Below the pieces are notes generated by a model, which saw only the letters and a program-made list of their open reading frames with translations, was not told where the DNA came from and searched no databases. Made by a program: the position numbers and the translations under genes. From contig NW_022985559.1 in assembly GCF_010093815.1 (NCBI RefSeq), positions 8,621 through 72,620 of the forward strand: a stretch of 64,000 bases of DNA, in the 5' to 3' direction. This document shows positions 1 through 12,500 of this stretch, piece by piece (the first letter of the stretch is position 1; every line of letters starts with the position of its first letter). The stretch is from Pseudovirgaria hyperparasitica (taxonomy: Eukaryota; Ascomycota; Dothideomycetes; Acrospermales; Acrospermaceae).

Positions 1-2830
1 ATATATTAGTACTAATTAGTATAGATCTAAACTAATTAAGTTAGAGTAGAAGTAGAAGTACTAATTACTATAATAATTATATCTAATTCCTTCTACTAGT
101 TCTTATTTAGTATAATATAGAGCTTTATAATATAAGTCTCTAGCCTTTTATTCTAATACTATAAATTCTATATAGCGTGCCTTATAGCTATAAACTTCTC
201 TATAGAAACCTATAGAGTAGCGGGACCTAGGATAGAGAGAGATAGACCGGCGTAGGTATACTAAGAATTATATAAATTAGTAAAAAGATTTAATAATTAG
301 TATAGAACTATATACCTTTAGTATAGAAACTTCTAGATTAGAGCTATCTTCTCTAAATTTATAGCTCTTTAGTATATATAAGAAAGGAACCTTAGTCTTT
401 TTACTAGAACCTTTTCTAGAAATTTTAATATTACTAGTATATAGAAAGAAGTCTAAAGTAGTAGAGATTTTAGTACTATTATAGAGATTAATATATATTA
501 GTAAGAATCTATAATAATTTAAGAAAAATAATATTACCTAGTAATCGCGGTAATAATAGCTATAGTAGATTCTAATAAATTCTTATAGATTATATTAGAA
601 TCGTACTTCTAGATATAATCCTTACCTTAGATATATAGCTTATAGAAAGCCTTCTCTAAGGCGTTATAATTAGTAGTACTATACTTCTTATTAGTAGGGG
701 TTACTAGAGGCCTAGTAGTAATCTATACTAATATAAGTAAATCTATATAAAGTTCTTTAAACTTATTTAAATACCTATAAGTAATAACGCTTCTTAGTTA
801 TATAAGTACTATATATTATAGATTTAGTACTACCGTAAGTAATATATAATAGAAAGTAATAACTATAATAATATATAGCTAGATTATTAGAGCCCGGCCT
901 AGGTTAGAGTAGATTAATAGCTTTTAATATATTAGTAACGTATACGAGATAGGGATTATTTAAAGATATCTATTTCTATACTAATTACTTTAGAGTATTA
1001 AGATTTTAGAAAACTATATTATAATTATTACTAATTTATATAGATTATTATAGATTATTATTATTACTAGCTAAATATAGTATAAAAATTAGTAAATTAT
1101 ATAAATTATACTAAATTATAGTAAATCTATATAAATCTATATCTATAAGGATTAGATAATATATCTAATAATCTAAAAAACTCTATAAAGAGTTAAGAAG
1201 TTTTTTAAAGAAAGGAATATTTCTAAGAAAAGATTTTAATATAGGTAGTACCTAGGCTTATCTAATTATATTACGTAATACGCTAGACCTAATTAGATAA
1301 TCTTACCTATATAAGAATTTAAGATAGATAAAATCTAGTTTATTAGAAAAACGCTTATATAAATCTTAGATTAGTAAATATTAGTAAATATCTAAGATAA
1401 AGTATAGAGAAAGACTAAGATCTTATAAGACTTAGAATAGGGATATAGAGATAGATAATAATCTAGATCGCTAAGGGTAGCTTTCTAAAGGAAGGGGATA
1501 ATTATTAGAACTTAGCTTTAGATATAATCTAATCTATATATATCTTAGCTAATAGAGTTAGAAGGTAGCGTAAAGGGTAGTAAATAGTTATATACTAGAT
1601 AGATCGGCGTCCCTTTATATATATACTCTTAGATTTCTACTAAAAGGGTTTAGTAGTAATTTATTCTATAATAGAATATACTCTATTATTCTATCTAACT
1701 ATACTACTATCTAATAACTCTATTCTTATAAGTACTTCGTAAAACTAGAATATATAAATATTTTTCTATAGTATAGGGATATTATTCTATAGGTTTTATA
1801 GGTATTATAGTAGTTAAGTAGATGTCTAGTTTAGTCGTTATACTACGTTTCTTAACTTAGATAGTACCTTTCTTTTATATTCTCTATCTATTCTAAGAGT
1901 ATTTAGTATAAATATAGCTAAATATTTCTAGGTTATTATAGATAGTAGCTACGCTTCCTTCTATCTATTCTATTAATTATAGAATTATAAGTCTAGGTAT
2001 TATTCTCTAAATAAAATATATTATACTTTAGTAGAAAAGAGTTAAGGGTTATTAAGGAAGTACTTTTTATAGTCTCTCTTCTAGTCTTTCTACTTCTTTT
2101 AGTTCTTCTCTATAAATATAGTTAGATCTTTAGATTTTAGTATATCTAGAGAAGAAGTAGAGTAAATTAGTAATAAAGTAGCTAGAAGTATAGTAGATTA
2201 TTATAACTCTAATAGTAGATAAACTAATTCTACCTAAATTAGTATAGGAAGTTATCTATCTACTATTATTTAGTATAGTTCTTTAAGAGACTTCTTAAGT
2301 TCTTATCTCTTTATAAGAAGTTTTATATATTCTATCTACTCTTTAAGAGTTTAAATCTCTTAAGTCTAATTTATAATATATTTCTAAAGTTTAGTAATAG
2401 TTTATTATAATACCTTATATAGCTCCGCTATAACTTATTATCTAGCTTTATATTATTAGAAGTTACTTAGTATATCTACTATTTCTTTATCTAAAAGCTC
2501 TATAATTTAGTCTAATATCTCTACTTCTTAGTTAGAAATAGCTAGAATTAATACTAATTATAGAGGATCTCTATTATTTAATATAGTATTACTTATCTCT
2601 ATAGTAGATTATATTAACCTTCTTAGTTCTAGTTAGACTATCTTAACTATAGTATTATATAGAGAGTAATTTAAATATAAGAATAGAGTTATTAGATAGT
2701 AGTATAGTTAGATAGAATAATAGGGTATATTCTATTATAGAATAAATTACTACTAAACCCTTTTAGTAGAAATCTAAGAGTATATATATAAAGGGATACT
2801 AATCTATCTAGTATATAACTATTTACTACC
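1..2830. repeat. RIP-mutated AT-rich repeat block
   Basis: The stretch is dominated by A and T, has stops in all six frames and contains no believable gene. CpA and TpG dinucleotides are almost absent (an isolated TG occurs near 1823), while CpC, CpT and CpG survive. That is the footprint expected from fungal RIP, which converts CpA to TpA in duplicated DNA. The signature stops abruptly near 2830, after which ordinary CA/TG-containing sequence resumes. It most likely covers one or more dead transposons; no family can be named because coding capacity is destroyed. Confidence 0.85.
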
Positions 2831-2903
2831 CTTCACGCTACCTCCTAACTATGTTAGCTAAGGTACGTGCGGATCGGGTTATACCTAAGACTAAGTTCTA
2901 ATA
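1503..2903. mobile_element. Degenerate element bounded by 228-bp inverted repeats
   Basis: Positions 1503-1730 and 2676-2903 are reverse complements of each other over about 228 bp, with a roughly 945-bp AT-rich interior. Most mismatches are C/T or G/A transitions. In the outer part (1513-1560 against 2846-2893) the left arm carries T/A where the right arm keeps C/G, as RIP would produce. The outermost dinucleotide on each side is TA, next to TTAGAACTTAG and its complement, which would fit a TA target-site duplication of a Tc1/mariner-type element. A nested pair of inverted LTRs is an alternative. No transposase can be read in the interior. Confidence 0.6.
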
Positions 2904-3462
2904 GACCGAGTATAAATTTACTAAAGAAGCGTAGATATACTTTCGAACATTCTCTTTCGCCTTTAATATCGATTATTAGTTCTATATAGTATAAGATACA
3001 TTTTCTTTACCTAAGAGCTTTCGAATGCTACTCGGGTGTGATTACTAGTGTAAGACCTTTGTTTACCACGTTATAGTACATCTCTAGGAATAGTAGGCCA
3101 CGCTAGTAAATAAGACATACAAAGGGAGTGTAGTTTGGTAGAAGTACCAACGCAGATTCAACGAGCGAGAAAGCATGTAAGAGAATGAAAAATTCTAAAG
3201 GCAGCTTTTGATTCTATAAAAACCCTCGTGTCAGGTGTATTGACCTCGTCTAAATGGCCCGTTGAAGCCAATCCTATTTAAATTTGCCATGTTACTTTTT
3301 GTACTGCGTGAAACCCATAACGAATAGACTGTTCGTATATTTTTTAACGAGTTATTCGGCAGAAACGAATGCTACTCGAAGATAGTAAGTGCCGCAATCA
3401 AAGAGTATGGGGCTGGAATGGCCCATGTAAAAACAATTGTGTAATCTATTGTCGTAGCCTCC
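2904..3462. other. Intergenic transition out of the RIP block
   Basis: Base composition returns to normal across this stretch. It carries the 3' flank of the minus-strand glycosyltransferase gene. I see no ORF, repeat or RNA gene in it. Confidence 0.5.
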
Positions 3463-4758
3463 CTAAAACCCCAAATTCAATGGCTTTTCCCCGTCTCGAA
3501 ACAAGTCAATATAGTCAGTTTCTCCGTCTAACAGTTTAGCGAAATTGAGCCTTGTACTCCATCGTACATTTCTCGTGAAAGCTTGCTCGTTATATCCAGT
3601 GTGATCAGACGATACATCGCTGTAACTCGACTTCGCTCCTTTTGTTCGATGATGCTGGAACAGCTGTGGTTGGACGGTTAAGCAAACGCGACTCCTACGG
3701 CCTTCGGAGCCTTCGCAGATCGAGCGAAGTGTCAAGTCTGTAGGGCCATTTATGACGTTCAATCCCATCTCGTATAACAAACGTCTCGCGGAAGACTGCG
3801 ATACTGCATATGCTAAGGAACATGTGTTCACGCGTGCCCTAGAGACGACCCGTGTGTGGTTTGGGTACTCATTTGTCAGGTCGTTGTTTCCAAACTGCAT
3901 CTGGATGTGCTGCTTCTCTGGAACTGTCGTGTCGTTCAGAATCACAACACGACCCAATGGGGTATTTCCGTCGTTCGCCTCAGGGAAGCGACACCCACAA
4001 TGACCGATCCAGAGGACGTCCCAGCGATCGATATCCCCATATGGTGACGTCGACGGCCGTTCTATAGCATGCGAACCAATCTCGAAATTTTGAGGCCTTT
4101 CATTACTTGCTGGCTGCGGGTATGAGGGATCAACGAATTGATCCGTCGTTCCTTGAAGAGGTTGAAGAAGTAGGCTAGACGCCTTCGCGAAGCTCTGCAT
4201 CTGTTCCTTGATTCGTATGTCCCAATCAGCATCATCTTCGAGGATTAACGCTGTTGTGATATTATTCTCGACAATCCTAATTATGGTCAGCTTTACTCGC
4301 GGGGACCTTCGATATAGTTACAGTCTTAATGTGTTCACGTGTGCCCTCAAAGCCCTTAGGGTAGGTTCATCTAGATCAACACCAGCACCCATAGGCGGAC
4401 GGGCTTTTTCATGCACATCCGTGACACCATCTATGTATTCTATATCTAGATCAGTGAGCACTGCCGCCAGCGACATTGCATCACGATGATCTGTTCGGTA
4501 TGGCAGATTGATTGCATAAATTTTTTGAAACTTTGATATGTTTAGCCTGCATCAACCCAGGTAAGACTGACATACTCCTAGGGTTCTATTCAATACATCT
4601 TCCAGTATCCCTACGTCGTGGTCTGTATGATGTAGGCTGGGAGCTAGCAGCGGCGACTGTGGAGCGGCATAGTGAATTGTGTACCCAAATAAAGTCAAAA
4701 GTAGTAAAATCCCAACAGTAATGAGAGTCCTTCTACCTCGAACACTCGAAGGTTGCAT
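3463..4758 (-). CDS. GT25-type glycosyltransferase, membrane-anchored (paralogue 1)
   Basis: A predicted type II membrane glycosyltransferase, resembling fungal GT25/LPS-glycosyltransferase-like proteins that act in the Golgi or ER. Deduced exons on the minus strand are 4576-4758, 4322-4530 and 3463-4276, giving 401 aa; both introns are 45 bp and all phases agree. After a basic N-terminus there is one membrane segment (about residues 11-30), then FQKIYAINLPYRTDHRDAM, the GT25 entry motif, then ALILEDDADWD (acidic metal/nucleotide site) and RWDVLWIGHCG. I chose the Met at 4758 rather than 4821 because it sits just before the membrane anchor. It is paralogous to the gene at 6524-7830, with the same order of motifs. 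The acceptor and donor substrates cannot be told from sequence. It is the first gene next to the RIP-mutated block. Confidence 0.78.
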
Positions 4759-5460
4759 CGGAGAAATGTTAATGAGGAACTGAATTAGAGGAGTATACGA
4801 AGTTAGAGGAAACAAATGCACCGCGCTCGTTCAGCCTCGCTCAGCGCCTTAGCGTGCGCCGCGAGCAAGCCCTTGTTCGAACTCGGCGGCTAATCCACGT
4901 TGATTGGCCGAAATGCCACCCCTTGACATGCGTTTCTGCCTAGTAATTAATTATTTTAAGTTCATGCGGTACCATTCTAGACGTAATAATTAGCCATCCC
5001 AACATACTGCAACACTGCCCTACGCGCCAGCGCTTACAGTATGCTACGTGACATCAGCTATTGAGGCACAGCTGGAGCTATAGGAATTCAAGCAAACAAT
5101 CAACGGAAACCCATGGATATTTGAGATGGCAGCACCTGTGCCGCAACATGTCAAACATTGGTGGCGGCTACTGGAATGACAAAGTGCGAGTGTATCAGTG
5201 TGAGATGTCGAAATAAATCTGTGCTCTGAAATAGAACTGCTAAATGCTCTCTCTCATCACTTTTATTTTTCTTCCAGTATTCATTAATCCAGGGGCGGCT
5301 GGTCTCAACAATAACTTCGTAGGCAGTCTGGAGTGGCCGCTCGGGTCAGCAAAATATACAATGGGCAACGACCCTTGACATCGACCATGTAGCGCTCTAA
5401 CAGCAGCGAAGTCAGGCTACGATTTAAAAAATCTACATTATATTTACCATAGATCCTAAG
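4759..5460. other. Intergenic region
   Basis: This is the upstream region of the minus-strand glycosyltransferase and of the pseudogene that follows. The 5' part of the pseudogene should lie at its right end, but I could not recognise coding sequence there. No repeats or RNA genes are visible. Confidence 0.4.
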
Positions 5461-6083
5461 ATGCAAACACCAACTAACTTTCATATCGAAGGTACACAGG
5501 ACCGGGTCGGCACTCGAAACACCACATGGAAAATGCAGACATATAATTCTTCCTTGCAGACTCTCCGGTCTACTTCCTCTGGATCAAGCCGGGGGACATA
5601 GGCAGTGTATCATCTCACTATTTCAACATCACCGAAGCTAAGCTCTCAACTCCTAGCACAAGCACTACCCGCACGCCCACCGCCTCAACAGCATCGACCG
5701 GCACAATGCTATCCACAAGCTCATATGGGGCCTCATCTTCCTCAACCATCCCCTCGTTTCCTTCCACTGTTTCCAGCGCTCTCCCAGGCAGCCCTACGAT
5801 CTCCGACACCGGAATTTCCGATCCAATGAAGGTTGGGCTTGGTGTAGGTCTAGAGCTCGGCGTCCCGCTTGTCCTAGTCGCAGGATTTTGGGTTGGGATG
5901 GTCGCCTTCCAGCGAAGAGGGGCCTCATCTCGTGTTCAATTCACTGATAGTACACAAGAGCCAGCCATCGTGCGATACCTATACCAGGAGAGGCCGCCCT
6001 CTTATGAGTGCTCTCGACCTACACGTATGGATGTGCACGAGCTGCCTGGCGGGGGGTTATGGAGCCCAAGGGAACTCCCTTAA
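5461..6083 (+). pseudogene. Frameshifted Ser/Thr-rich single-pass membrane protein
   Basis: The 3' two thirds reads DSPVYFLWIKPGDIGS, then HYFNITEA, a Ser/Thr-rich stalk, a hydrophobic segment (GLGVGLELGVPLVLVAGFWV) and a basic, Pro-containing cytoplasmic tail ending at the stop at 6083. This is the architecture of common fungal cell-surface proteins with a beta-rich ectodomain, a glycosylated stalk and one membrane anchor. Directly upstream, in another frame, GTRNTTWKMQTYNSS reads as the preceding part of the same domain. The two halves meet at 5557-5559, as if one base had been lost. The signal peptide and the rest of the ectodomain were not found. An unrecognised intron arrangement is the alternative to a pseudogene. 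Confidence 0.5.
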
Positions 6084-6523
6084 GCACTCCTCGGCTAAGA
6101 GTTTCATACGTAGTTTTTAAAAGACCGACCCATCACGCCAGCAGACAGATTCCATTCACGAATCCATGAAGTCGACGATCTTTGTCAACATCAACGATGA
6201 GATTGGAGAGGTACCACGCGTGATGTGCTACCAGCGAAAGCTTTCTCCATATGACCCATTGCAAGAGACAGAATCTCAGCTTTGCGTAAGCTACGAGATA
6301 TTGAGGCGGGATCCCTCGTCGCGTAATGGTCCGTCAAATCTCGGGGTAGTGTGATGGCGACGAACACTTGGACGATGTAGTCAGACTGAGACACAATCAC
6401 AGCGTGATACGTACAGCAAGGTCTCGAGTCAAAGGCTAGTGTACTTACTTACGCGAAGATCATATCTAGTATCACGAGAGACATTGCCCTAATGCGCAAG
6501 CGAAGTTGACAAGAGGATTATAA
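6084..6523. other. Intergenic region
   Basis: Lies between the 3' end of the pseudogene and the 3' end of the second glycosyltransferase. Short ORFs here show no coding character, and I see nothing else. Confidence 0.4.
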
Positions 6524-7830
6524 TCACGAAACCTCCTTCGTGCCCTGCCAGTTTTCATCTCCTATTTCTTTTGGGCTGGGCCACTTGACATCTCCCGCCC
6601 CTAAAAGGTCCGCCAGGCATTCTTTATCACCTCTGAGCTCTATGCGGTGTTTGGCCCATTCCCAGAGACCCCAATGCCATGTCCGCCATTCGGACCGCCT
6701 CGCGGCACACCGAAGATTTGGAGTTATATTGCTTTTCGCCTTCTCTTCTTTATGATCTTCAAGTGAAACCGCACTTGGCCCTTCGATATGTCTCATAAGT
6801 TCAGGGTTGACTGTAAAGCATCGAAAGCCTTCTTTAGTACACGCAAGACGTACCATTACGTCCCACGCCCACGTGACAAGGCTAGGGTGTTGCTGGGAAT
6901 ACCGCTTCAGCATCATTTGCGCCGACGCACGCGTTACACCATAGCCAAATGTACAAAGACTGAGACGCGTCTCGTGGATCATGCGTTTCTTGGGCTTTGG
7001 GAAGTTGACAGTGTTGAAGTGCATTTGTAGGTAGAAGTCGAGAGACTCATGCTCTGGCATGGTCGGATCTTCGAACACCGTGCGGCGCATTCCTTCCTGC
7101 TCTTGAATACCAAAGAAATCGCCGCAGTGTCCAAGCCACAGCACGTCCCATTTGTTCAGGTCCGACCAGTAATGATCGGCGAGTCTCGAGTGGAATAGAG
7201 AGGGAGACGTCGGATCCGCAGTACCCATAAAATGAGCAAATGCGCGAGACGTAAGAGGAATCTGAGTGGTACGCAATGCGACATCCCAGTCGACGTCATC
7301 TTCGATGATAAACGCGGTTTCGAGCTCAGGGTGCGCGAGGAACCATCTCAATGCATTAAGATGGCCCATCCATGCATATATGGCGCCTCTTGTTATATTC
7401 TTGCCATCGGGATCTTGTGGGTCTCGGAAATTGGAGATACTTTCTTCTGTCCATTTTGGTTGAGAGGGAAAGTCAATTGAGAGGCTTGTTATGTTTGCGG
7501 CATAGACGAGATCGTCGCGTCGCGTCGAATTGTTTCTGCCGACAGCTATGATAGCACCGAACTATTAACGTGTCATCAATAATGTTTCTCGCGAAAAAGG
7601 CTGAAGAAGGTAGTGCTTCAGGAAGCTCGAGGACTTGGATTTGTACGTACTCCGAGAGTTTCGTTGGCCGGATGTTTGACGCGGTCGGCTTTCTGAAGGT
7701 GGCGCGGAGCTAGAGCTAAGCCCCTGAAGAATAAGACATTGGATACGTACAGGATTAGACAGGCTGCGACTGCGACAGCAATGTAAAGACGGTGTTGGAG
7801 AAACAACAGCATACCGCCCTTGGGACTCAT
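6524..7830 (-). CDS. GT25-type glycosyltransferase, membrane-anchored (paralogue 2)
   Basis: Two deduced exons on the minus strand, 7651-7830 and 6524-7561, with an 89-bp intron (GTACGT...TTAATAG), encode 405 aa. The start at 7830 places a membrane anchor at about residues 14-36 (YIAVAVAACLILYVSNVLFF), as in a type II Golgi enzyme. The luminal domain shows AVGRNNSTRRDDL (counterpart of the RTDRRD motif), FIIEDDVDWDV (acidic active-site cluster) and KWDVLWLGHCG. The last two match the paralogue at 3463-4758 almost word for word. The first exon of both genes ends in the same Thr-Leu-Gly context before the intron, which supports descent from one duplication. The substrate is unknown. Confidence 0.82.
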
Positions 7831-9579
7831 CGGTCAGCGATCATAGTATGTTATAGGGGTGGCCATTCGCTCGCAGAACAAGAGGGGAGCGATCATCACA
7901 AGATGGCGCCACGACCACCCACCTCGATCATATCGGCCCTTTCCATCCCTCGGCTCCATATTGGCAGTCTCGTGAGACGACTCAATCGGTGATGGGTAAG
8001 GTCTATTGGCATCAACTTCTGCGTCCAGACCAGTGTTGGCTATTAATGAAACGATAGGGTTGAGGTGGGAGTCGCGCTTGTGTTGGCAAAGCCCTAACAC
8101 TACCGCTCGAAAGTGTTTTTTTCTAGGCTTAAGGGTGGCCCAGGAAGTTTTGAAGAGCTAGGACGTGTCTAGGAATTTTGTAATAAAATGGTACTGCTGA
8201 GATCCTTCCACGGTGGTGAAGATGACCGCCGGTAGACGGACGCTGGGAGGTGGTGAGGGTGGCTGGTTCTATTGATGCCTCATTATCATTAGGCAGCAAT
8301 CGAGTGCGACGTCAGCGATTCCCAAGGATTCGTCTCTGCCAGATATTCATATATTTCCTTCTAAATGCTCAACATCGGCTTTCACAGTCCAGCACCAACA
8401 ACATTGGGGCCGAATACAATCCTGTCGGCGTTGTTGTTTCCGCCGTCCCTATCTCTGGGTTTCACCTTCGATTAGTCGGGAGATGGGGTTCTGCAAATTC
8501 ACTTCAATGCAGGCGTACTCGAGCTTGTCGGAAATCTCCGTCAAGCAGTACCAATCGGAGAGATACGGTCGCTTGCTCGAACAATTATAATCTCAGCTGA
8601 GGATTCGCGTTTGCTTGTAGCTATCGTTCGATTGCCCCTATAGCCACAATAGCCGTGAGGTAGAGTGCTTCTTCTCCCTAGCTATGTATAGCTTAGGCAC
8701 TTAAATTTCAATCAATTTAGGATGTGTCTATATTTTGAGTTCCTAGGTAAGTGGCACATAATCCTTGACGTTTCAGTTCATGCTATTGGCTCGATTATAA
8801 GCCTCGGCCTGACTAGGACGGTTTCCTCGACAAGAATATCTTTAGCCATCTTATATAACAAAACAGTGCAGGGCTCAGCGACAGTGACACATCACCAGAC
8901 ACTTTGTGATTTCTGACGGTTCTTGATAGTGCTGCTCGTGTAAGCATACCAGGGCCGCGCACACATTCCCAACCTAATGTGCTTTTTACTTAGCTGTAGC
9001 GTTGTAGCTTGAACGAATACTTAGTCATAAATGACCACTCGATACGAAGTAGGTGGCAAATTCTTGGTATTCTCTAGCTCTACGGGAAGTCCTAGAATGA
9101 ATGCAGATTGGCATCGCTGTCCCAACGTGTCTAAATAATCGAATAGATGTGTAGAAAGAAGTACACTAATCAGATACCACTAGAACAATCTATATATATT
9201 ATAACAGGATTACTTGAGCAAACTAATACATGATAGTGATATATCTTTATCCACTATGAGGAGAATTCCGCTAGCCGTTGGCGAGCGAGCCCAGTACACC
9301 TATCCTCGTAAACAGTATGTCTATAAATGGTACGAGGTCTTTTGCTTCAATACGAGGTCCTATGGACATATCGGTAATTTGTCCGAATCTCAGCCAATTC
9401 CATACGCCACATTCCTTTCGATCTCATCGGTATGCTGTCCTTTTCATGGCTCTGCAGATTGTGCCTCCATTGTAGTCGGTGACTCCACTGTGCAGACGTA
9501 CCATATCAGAGTGGCTCCTTTCCTGCTTCTTCTTTCTTTCAGTTACCTTCCTCTCCAACGTCATTCCTTCAGACTTAAT
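7831..9579. other. Intergenic region between divergent genes
   Basis: About 1.75 kb separates the glycosyltransferase (minus) from the protease (plus), so it should contain both promoters. Short ORFs, such as the one at 8250-8600, look like random translation. A reading frame continuous with the protease extends back to 9214, but its product does not look like protein. A TATATATAT run near 9191-9199 is a possible core promoter element for the protease. Confidence 0.4.
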
Positions 9580-12500
9580 ATGGTATCCCATATGTTCATT
9601 AGTTCCGATATGCAGGCCTTTTGTTTACTTTGGCTAATGAGCCACTACGCTCTCGGCTTCAGTACTGATGTCTTAGGTTTTACTAGCTCGATTGCAAGTC
9701 AACTCGAAAGCCCTCGTGACGGGATCTCGCGTACATTTCCAACCTACGTCCTTTCCTACTCTGCTCAAGGTGTCCGGCCTTCCCAAGGAGCACAAGACCC
9801 TGGAACGGCACCCGTCCTCAGCAGCTCAACTTCAGAGACACTCGACTCTTCCGCGGCCGAATCGCTTCCTCTAAGCTCCACCCTCACTTTGACTTCCTCT
9901 GATCTCCAAAGTACGACTATCTCGACAATCCACACTAGCGCATTGGGTGTGTCACCCAAAACATATGGGAACATTCCCATATCTACCAGCATCTCTTCTT
10001 CGACACGATCAAGCTCACCAACATTGTCCCACCCTGCATCCTTTTCTTTCCATCCTTCGTCTCAACCAGCTCTTAGCCCTTCGAAGTCAGTTAGCATGGT
10101 CACAGAGTCGACTTCATCTGGTCAGCTACCTTCTACTGGCCCGATTGTTGCATCCTCCTCTGCAGTAGACGTATCCCAGACCGATCAAATTTCCACACCA
10201 TTATCTCAGGACACCGCAACATTTCAGGTGCATTTGCCTCTCGTCATTTCCACCAAAATCATGGCAAATGGAGCCACATCTATGGTAATGGTAACAGGAA
10301 CGCCGCCGCTCATCACACCTTCGCCTGGAACGGCTCCTATGGCGGATGATTGGAAGAAGATAGAGACACCTATAGCAGCAGAGATTGATTCAATCACATA
10401 CATGCTTCCGATACACGGCACGAAGAAAGTGAAGCATATTAACAACGATAACAAGCTTCAAGTGATGGAGTTGTCCTTCGGTGAGATCAAAATCTTCACT
10501 GAAGGAGACAAGTCCCCTGTTGTATGGAAAATCCCAAGCGATTTAAGCGGCACTGGCATACTTATCCAGCCTTCCAGCGGGACTGGTTCCGCAATCAGAG
10601 CCCTCCGTGGTTCGAGATCACTGAAAAAACATAAAAGTCTTCTCGATGCTTTCAAGGACCTTACCAGGAGCGCCAGTGATGCCGTCAAGGCTGTCAACAG
10701 TGTTACAGATTCTGCCACAAAGTTCATTGATTCCGGTTTCAAGGACGCAGACGAGGTCTTCAGCTCAATGACAGCTACAATCCAAGAAGTGACTGGCATT
10801 TTGGAGGACACAAGTGGCATGGCAAGTGATTTTGGCATCGAGCTGTCCCAGCTTAGCACTTCTGGCGTTGGCAACATGCCAGCTGCAGGAGCGAAAGTCT
10901 TTGATGCCTATGAGAGCGCCTCTGGCATTATTGACCTGCTGCGCCCACTGGAGAAAATTACAAGGTCTCTAAGAGGCTCACCTGGCTTCAATGGTCCTGG
11001 TACTGATGTAGCTAAACTGTTGTTTGGTAATGTCTTCACCAAAGGAGGTGCAACAGGTGTCGTCAGCTTGACAGTCACTTCTGGCGCTCTTTTGCCATTG
11101 GCGATCATAGAATACGACGAAAATGGTCCAATATCAGGGTCTCTTCCTTCACTTGAAGCCTCACCATCCAGTACAAGTCAAATTGAGGATTCAAAACCAA
11201 AAAAGCAATACTCGATTTCAACCCAAGATGGTACCTCTTTAGCCACTTACCGCGCTTTCTTGGCTACTCTGCCTGATACTATTGTCTACAGCTACGATCA
11301 GACTACTTGGCCACATGTCAATAGACAGCTACTCGGTATCAAACTGACGGATGAACAGGCGAAGGTTGTCCGGAATGTCCCAATCGTTAGAAGCTGTTTC
11401 GAAAGACAGCCAAGTCGAAGGATGATGCTGAGTGAGAATTTCAACAGATATGCGGCCCCAGAGCTGAAAATACCAACGTTCGATTCAAGACGTCTTCGGC
11501 GTGATGGTGCTAGCCCAGTCGATCGTAACGTCCGTTTCATCACTCGCAAGTACGCTCCAGATCATCTGCAGCTCTTATCCCAAGCAAAAAAAGGAGAGCC
11601 GAAGAAACCCGGATACCTATACCACGAAAAACTCGGTCAGGGCGCCACCGTCTATATATTCGACTCTGGGTTTGACCCAGACCACCCCGAGCTAGCTCAG
11701 GGTGAACGCCTGGAAAAGCCCCAGTTCTGGGTGGTGCCGAACCATCTGGCTCTATCAAACGCTCCGGGTAAGAACCCGTCAAAATGGGCACCAGAAGATC
11801 TAACCGACTACTACGGGACGAATCCGGGTGGTCCTAACGGCATGGAAGGTGTGAGAGCTGGATATATCGGGCATGGTGTCTCAGTAGCAGCAGCAGCAGT
11901 TGGAATTGAGAATGGTGTCGCCCCGAAGGCCAACTTGATCGGTATCAAAATCGTCAATGCGCAGCAAATGACCGTCCCTCCAGGTGATCCAAATTTTCCG
12001 CCTGGCGAGCATTACTGCGGTCAGAATCTTGAATGGCACGCGCTCGAGTATGCGCTCGACAAGGCGATTGAAGACGTAATTTTGAATAATCGGCAAGGTA
12101 AAGCAGTCTTTAATTTCAGCTGGTTCTTCCCAGCAGTCGCCGGCGTCCAGAACACTCGCCAAGTCGAGATTGATGCTTTCAATGCGCTTTTTGACGCCAT
12201 GAAGAAGCCTCTTGATGACCTTGGGATATTGGTGACCATAGCAGCTGGAAATGATGCCGATAGCGATGAGGTATCACTACAGAAGATAAATACGATGATA
12301 CCATCGAATCTGGAGACCGAGGACAGTGCATACCTAGTCGTAGGAGGCGTGGACAACGAAGGTCGCGTGCTAAACTGGGCCAGCGTTGCAGACTACCGGT
12401 CGAGAGATCCGCAGATCCGGATCTACGCTCAAGCCTCCGAGCTGATGCTTGGTTGGTCAGGTCGCGAGTTTGATGGCACCCCTATGGGTGGGTACACGTT

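Noticed and set aside
1-2830. Telomere or subtelomere
   Set aside because: No TTAGGG/CCCTAA repeats are seen; the block is explained by RIP of a repeat.
8250-8600. 116-codon ORF in the intergenic space before the protease
   Set aside because: No domain, no codon or composition signal, no splice context.
9214-9579. In-frame 122-codon extension of the protease upstream of the chosen start
   Set aside because: The product looks like random translation and would place the secretory leader far inside the protein; the Met at 9580 or 9610 fits better.
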